Assembly (NCBI RefSeq): GCF_901000735.1
Contig: NC_081550.1
Span: 14,798,393-14,862,392, forward strand
DNA length: 64,000 nt
Reading direction: 5' to 3'
Origin: Corylus avellana
Taxonomy: Eukaryota; Streptophyta; Magnoliopsida; Fagales; Betulaceae
The position numbers and the translations under genes were made by a program. Positions 58,587-64,000 of this stretch are shown one piece after another (the first letter of the stretch is position 1; every line of letters starts with the position of its first letter). Under the pieces are notes generated by a model. It was not told the origin of the DNA. It saw only the letters and a program-made list of their open reading frames with translations, and searched no databases.

Positions 58587-59831
58587 TGATAAGCGCCGAA
58601 TGTTGCACATTTAAGCCCCTTAATTTGCATATGTTAATTCCTTAGCATTGTCATTTGTTTGATTTTGTTTTGTTTTTGTGTTTTCAGGTGTATAATAAAG
58701 ATACAAGAAAATCATTATTTTTAGGCTCAAAATGCAATTCAAGTACTGTAGTAGTTACTATAGCGGACACTATATCAATTACTGTAGCAATTTACTACAG
58801 TGGTTACTATAGCAAGTTACTGTAGCTACAGTGCGCTCGAGTGCACACAGGCGCCAAAGGCAAAACAAACTCCGAAATTGGGAAGGAAAGTTTTTCTAGG
58901 TCGCCCAATCCGACTAGGAGACTGAATTACGATTTTTTTAGGATTCTCAGGGCTTCTAGAGTTCTCCTAATCCCTATAAATAGGCCTCTAAGCATTGAGA
59001 AAAAAATACACCGCCTCTTAGAGCTAAAATTTCAGTAAATTGTCTGTGGAGCCTAGAAGATCATGAGCAGCTAAACCCAATTGTGGGGTATTGATGTAAC
59101 CCTTTCCAAGCACGATGGTTTGATTGTATTTAATTTCTAGTTATTTTATTTATGCATATTGATTGTATAACTCTGAGGATTGCTACAATTGATTTATGTT
59201 CTTCATATTAAATGCAATTGTTCTTAAATTCCAATTCAATATTAGTAAAATTCTTATCTTGTCTTAAAAATTATGTTATTATTATTGAACTCAAATCATT
59301 CTTATTTTCTGTGATCATAAGAATGATGGTTATGCAATGGTTCTTAATCGACATGCAATCAATAGGGGTAAATAGATCATACCTAGGAAAGACGGATCGT
59401 ACTACACCCTAATTTAGTGTAATTTAGGTAGACGATCCGTGCCAATCGAAGATGAGTTATGCTATTCTATTGATTGTATGAAATTATTTTTCAATCATAT
59501 GTTTCTTGTCTGAATTATAATATGCATAGAATAAATAGCTAGAATTGAATACAGTTGACCATTGATGTGCGGATCGTGGTGAAGTCAATACCCTACTCTC
59601 TCTCTCTTATATTTACTTCCTTTATTTCCGTTTATTTTATGTACTTTAAATTCACACAAACAATTCACTCTCTTTTTATTAAGTTAACTTTGATCTTTTA
59701 ATTTTGATAATTAAACCCCTGCAGTCCTTGAAGTTCGACACCCTCAATATAGCCCTATCCTACAGGATTTGTACTATTGCGAGTGGTAATTTTTTATTAT
59801 TGATAGTTTTGGACACAAAAAAACCACATCA
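58587..59831 (+). mobile_element. Solo-LTR-like insertion in gypsy element 2
   Basis: Starts TGATAAGCGCCGAATG, ends AAACCACATCA, and is flanked by the 5-bp duplication GTGTT (58582-58586, 59832-59836). The host reading frame resumes exactly after it. TG...CA ends with a 5-bp duplication indicate an LTR left after recombination between two LTRs. No ORF of substance. It carries a TACTGTAGC/TTACTATAG repeat at about 58743-58835. Confidence 0.78.
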
Positions 59832-59836
59832 GTGTT

Positions 59837-62800
59837 CTAACATTTTCGAAGAAGGATGCGAAAGAAATTTCAATGCCACATGATGACGCATTGGTGATAA
59901 CTTTAACAGTGGCTAATCACGCTGTTCACCGAGTTCTGGTGGACAATGGAAGTTCGGCTGATATTTTGTATTGGACAATTGTTCAACAGTTGGGCATTGG
60001 TCGAGAGAAGTTGAAGCCCTTCCTATCACTATTGATAAGGTTTGCAGGGGAGCGTGTTCAACCCATCGGAATGATTTCTCTTCCGGTAATAGCAAGAACT
60101 GCCCCTAAACAATCCATTATCATGGTGAATTTTTTGGTAATTGACTGACCATCGACGTACAATGTGATCGTCGGTCGTCTAGCTTTGAATCAACTGAAAG
60201 TTGAAACTTCTACCTATCATCTGAAGATGAAATTTCCGACAATTGAAGGGGTTGGCGAGGTTAAGGGTGATCAGGTTGTCGCCAGAAGGTGTTATAATAC
60301 ATCTTTGAAAAAATGCCCAGAGTCAGCACTTTTGACTATCGGCAATTTGGGTAATGATAGGAAAATTCAGTTGAAGAAAGAACCAGCCAAGCCATTGGTT
60401 GAAATACCGATAGCCGAAGGAAAGGTTGTGAAGATTGGATCTCAGCTCACTTCGGAAGTTAGCGAAGTTCTTGTTCGGTTTCTTCAGGAAAATCTAGAAG
60501 TCTTTGCATGGTCTCTTGAGGACATGTCGGGGATTGATCCTAAGGACATTGTTCATCATCTGAACGTCAATCCAGGAGTAAAACCAGTGAAACAAAAGCG
60601 AAGAAAGTTTGCTCCTTAGAGAAACATGACAATTGCCGACGAGGTAGACAAATTACTCAAAGCTCAGTTTATCGAAGAAGTACATTATCCCGATTGGTTA
60701 GCCAATGTGGTGATGGTTAAGAAGTCTTCTGGGAAATGGAGGATGTGTGTGGACTTCACCGATCTTAACAAGGCTTGCCCGAAGGATAGTTTTTCACTGC
60801 CTTATATTAGTTCATTGGTTGACTCAATAGCCGGGTATGAGTTGCTGAGTTTCATGGATGCATTTTCTGGCCACAATCAAATCTTCATGCACCCATCTGA
60901 TCAGGATAAAGAGGCTCATATTGCTATAAAGTTATGCCTTTCGGTTTAAAAAATGCCGGTGCTACCTATCAAAGGTTGGTAAATAAGATGTTTCAGGAAC
61001 AAATCAGGAAGAATATAGAGGTTTATGTCGATGATATGCTAGTCAAGAGCAAGCAGCAGGCAAATCATGTGACAGATTTACAAGAGGCGTTCATGAAATT
61101 GAAACGATTCAAAATGAAGCTGAATGCTACGAAATGTGCATTTGGAGTTTCATCTGGGAATTTCCTCGGTTATATGGTTTCAAGCCGAGGGATTGAAGCC
61201 AATCCAGAATAGATTTAAGCAGTGTTAGACATGCAATCTCCAAAGAATACAAAGCAAGTTCAACAATTGACTGGTAGAATCGCTGCATTGATCAGATTCA
61301 TCTCTCGGTCCACAGAAAAATGCCTTCCTTTCTTTAAAATTTTGCATAAAGCTTTTGAATGGTCTGAGGAATGTGAACAAGCATTTGGGTAGCTCAAGAA
61401 GTATCTGGCCAGTTCACCTCTGCTTAGCCGAACTATCCTTGAAGAATTATTATATTTGTATTTAGCTGTATCTCTAACCGCGGTCAGTGCGGCTTTGATT
61501 CGGGAAGAGGAGGGAGTTTAGAAACCAATTTATTTCATTAGCCGAGTGTCACATGGTGCTGAGGAGAGGTATGTACAAATAGAAAAACTTGCTTTTGCAT
61601 TGGTAATCGCATTTAGAAAGCTTCGACCGTACTTTCAAGCCCGTACCATTAATGTGCTAACCAAGTATCCATTGAAAAAAGTACTTCAGAAAATGGATCT
61701 GTCTGGTCGGTTAGTAAATTAGACAATTGAGATTAGTGAATTTGATATTCACTTTATTTCACGTAACGCTATCAAAGGTCAAGCCCTTGCAGACTTCTTA
61801 GTAGAATTCACCAACATACAAGAGCTGGAGACGTGGCCAAGAGAAAAAATATGGGTGATTTATGTTGATGGCTCTTCTACAAAAAAGAATGGTGGAGCTG
61901 GGATAGTGATGGTCACACCGGATGGGAAGGAGTTGAAAAGTTCTTTGAGATTAGAATTTAAGACTACTAACAATGAGGCAGAGTATGAAGCAGTAATAGC
62001 CGGGCTCGGTTTAGCCCGAGAGATGGGGGCAGAATTCGTGGAAGTATGGAGTGATTTTTAGGTGATTGTCAGTCACATTTGTCGTGAATTTGAGGCTAAG
62101 GGCCATAAAATGAAGCTATATTTTTCTAAAGTCCAGAATATGCAAAAGGCTTTCAAAAAGTTCTGCATTGTTAAAATTCCGAGGGAAGAGAATGAGAAAG
62201 CGGACTTTTTAGCTCGGTTGGGTTCAGCAACAAACGGTGATGCAAGGGAAACTGATCAACCAATACAAATTCTGCAACAACTTACTATCACCAAGGAGGT
62301 TATGATTTTGACAGTTGAGGTCATGCCAGCCTGGGTTGAAGAAATCGTTGGTTATTTAGAAAATGGGAGTTCTTCCGAGAGATAAGAGGAAAGTTGTGCA
62401 ATTAAAATGAAAGGCTGCTTGGTTCACCTTACTCAATGGCATCCTTTTTAAGCGAGCTTCATGTTACCCTTTCTTAAGTGTGCTTCGAAAGAAGAGGGTA
62501 ATTATATCATTTGAGAGATCCATGAAGGGATCCGTGGTAGTCATTCAAGAGCTCGAATGTTAGCACACAAAGCTGTTAGAGCAGGATTTTTCTGGCCGAG
62601 TATGAATCAGGATTCCATGCAAATCATCAAAGCTTGTGACAACTATCAACGTTTTGCAAACATCATCAAGCAACCTCCTGACAAGCTTAGTTCAGTCTCC
62701 TCGCCATGGACATTTTCGTAATGGGCAGTGTATATAGTAGGGCCATTACCTTCGGGAAAAGGGGGTGTTCGGTTTATTGTAGTTGTTGTAGATTATTTCA

Positions 62801-63568
62801 CAAAATGGGCAGAAGTGGAGGCTTTGGTAAACATTATAGCAAAAAATATTGAGAAGTTTCTTTGGAAAAATGTTATCTGTCGATATGGAATTCCTCATAC
62901 CTTCGTTACAGACAATGGCAAACAGTTCGATTGTGATTCCTTTCGAGACTAGTGTGTTGGGCTTCATGTTCGGCAATATTTCTCATCTCTAGGGCATCCT
63001 CAAGCAAATGGACAAGTAGAAGCAACAAACAAAACCATATTCAAAATCCTAAAAAAAAAAAGCTCAGTTAGCACAAGGGAAACTGGGCAGAAGATCTTCC
63101 CGAGGTTTTATGGGCATACCACACCACTAGAAGAACTCCACTGAGGAAACCCCTTACGCTTTAGCCTACGAAACCGAGGCTGTCATTCCAGCCGAGATTG
63201 GGTCGAGAAGTTTTTGTGTAAACACCTTCAACCCCGAACTCAACAGTGAGGGTCTGAAACTACATCTAGATTTGTTACAAGAAAAATAGGATTAGGATCA
63301 AATTACTATGGCAGCATACCAGCAGAGGGTAGCTCAGTACTTCAATCAGCGGGTCAAACATTGTAGTTTTCAGGTTGGAGATTTGGTCTTTAAAAAAGTC
63401 ACTCTTGTAACTAAGGACACAGCTGATGGCAAGCTAGCACCAAACTGGGAAGGACCATACAAAGTGATCAAATCCGGTAGGGCAGGAGCATATCATCTCA
63501 CAAACCCCAAAGGAAAACAGTTCCAGCGACCATAGAATGCTGAGCATCTTAAGAAGTGTTTTGTGTAG
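59837..63568 (+). pseudogene. Gypsy element 2 pol (protease, RT, dual RNase H, integrase)
   Basis: Protease active site VLVDNGSSADIL is at 59937. RT is at about 60540-61200 (FMDAFSGHNQI, YVDDMLVKS). The Ty3 RNase H is at about 61380-61800. The archaeal-type RNase H is at about 61850-62150 (IYVDGSS, NEAEYEA). Integrase is at about 62510-63060 (IVGPLPSGKGG, VTDNGKQFD, GQVEATNK), ending NAEHLKKCFV and a stop at 63568. Same Tat architecture as element 1 but with far more damage: stops near 60147, 60617, 61390, 61519, 61720, 62059 and 62716, and shifts near 60920 and 63050. The protease loop missing from element 1 is intact here. Older insertion. Confidence 0.92.
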
Positions 63569-63850
63569 AATTATAAGTCTTAGAGATTCACCTTTTGTTA
63601 TATCCCTTGTTGTAAAATATAAGTGTTATGAATGAAGAATTCTCTGAGGTTATAATCATACAGAAATCTTAAAATATGCAATAGACCATACTACATTCGG
63701 AAATATAGCCGGAGAATTTCCCGAGCATGACTTGGTGAAATATCACTAAGGCGCTTTCCAAGTTAGTCTGTTGAAAGACTTATAAATTATTGTTTCAAGG
63801 TTATTTTGCAGGTTAAAGCCTAGTTTGTCAAGCAGAATTCAAAAAACAAT
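63569..63850 (+). other. Gypsy element 2, non-coding region after pol
   Basis: Counterpart of 18264-18470. No ORF. Confidence 0.5.
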
Positions 63851-64000
63851 CGGGTATATGACCCCCAGATATTTCAAAGAACAACCGGGTATATCACCCC
63901 CGGATATTTCAAAGAAGAATCGGGTATGTCACCCCCAGATATTTCAAAAAACAACTGGGTATATCACCCCCGGAGATTTCAAAGAGGTACCAGGAATATC
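63851..64000. repeat. 35-bp tandem array of CCGGG...CCCGG hairpins
   Basis: Units start at 63851, 63886, 63921, 63956 and 63991 (35-bp period). Each contains CCGGGTATATCACCCCCGG or a variant and the spacer ATATTTCAAAGAA. It runs off the window. Position and style match the 33-bp array of element 1, but the sequence is different. Confidence 0.88.

Noticed and set aside
1..64000. tRNA and rRNA genes
   Set aside because: No cloverleaf with intact arms or ribosomal RNA sequence noticed; the only tRNA-like boxes are those of the SINE at 53022-53125 and the retroelement primer sites.

Overview
This is a repeat-rich nuclear genome window from a flowering plant, most likely a woody eudicot. The evidence is intron-containing alpha-carbonic anhydrase genes of the nectarin-3/ACA7 kind, CACTA, Tat-type Ty3-gypsy, Ty1-copia, LINE, SINE and MITE elements, AT-rich intergenic DNA and many dinucleotide microsatellites. 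I cannot name the species. Five runs of exactly 100 N (499-598, 14210-14309, 18913-19012, 38482-38581, 41128-41227) are scaffold joins of unknown true size, and several of them matter for interpretation.

Layout. 1-498: minus-strand DUF4283 fragment. 600-1480: 62-bp GATCGATC-rich tandem array. 1714-2277: long-TIR non-autonomous element. 2342-3950: possible gene leader and simple repeats. 3958-13377: decayed CACTA transposon with tnp2-type transposase, a second Transposase_24-type gene, and internal exons of host genes (phosphofructokinase and probably ATAD3-type AAA ATPase), bounded on the right by a perfect CACTA terminus. 13378-13765: a piece of the carbonic anhydrase upstream region, interrupted at 13766 by a Tat-type gypsy element (LTR, gap, pol, tandem hairpin array, tail of an antisense ORF, gap).

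19013-52750 is a cluster of duplicated units, each carrying an alpha-carbonic anhydrase: CA1 (23573-25013, intact), CA2 (28268-29360, pseudogene), CA3 (40354-41073, pseudogene) and CA4 (50844-52293, intact). The CA2 and CA3 units share a gag-only copia-like element (29470-35751; 41228-44385) and a 1.2-kb segment with a TPR-like ORF. The 3' end and 3' LTR of the gypsy element that starts at 13766 appear only at 38582-39665, with a matching 5-bp target duplication. The block 19013-38481 therefore sits inside a single retrotransposon and is bounded by gaps on both sides, which points to mis-scaffolding or to an alternative haplotype placed in series.

52750-64000: SINE, long-TIR foldback element, degenerate copia integrase, then a second, older Tat-type gypsy element (LTR 56167-56716, gag, solo-LTR-like insertion, pol, start of a 35-bp hairpin array) running off the window.

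The only genes likely to make functional proteins are CA1 and CA4: secreted zinc enzymes of 272 residues with complete metal ligands and clear TATA boxes. Their promoters differ by independent tandem duplications. Everything else is transposon-derived, fragmentary or broken.
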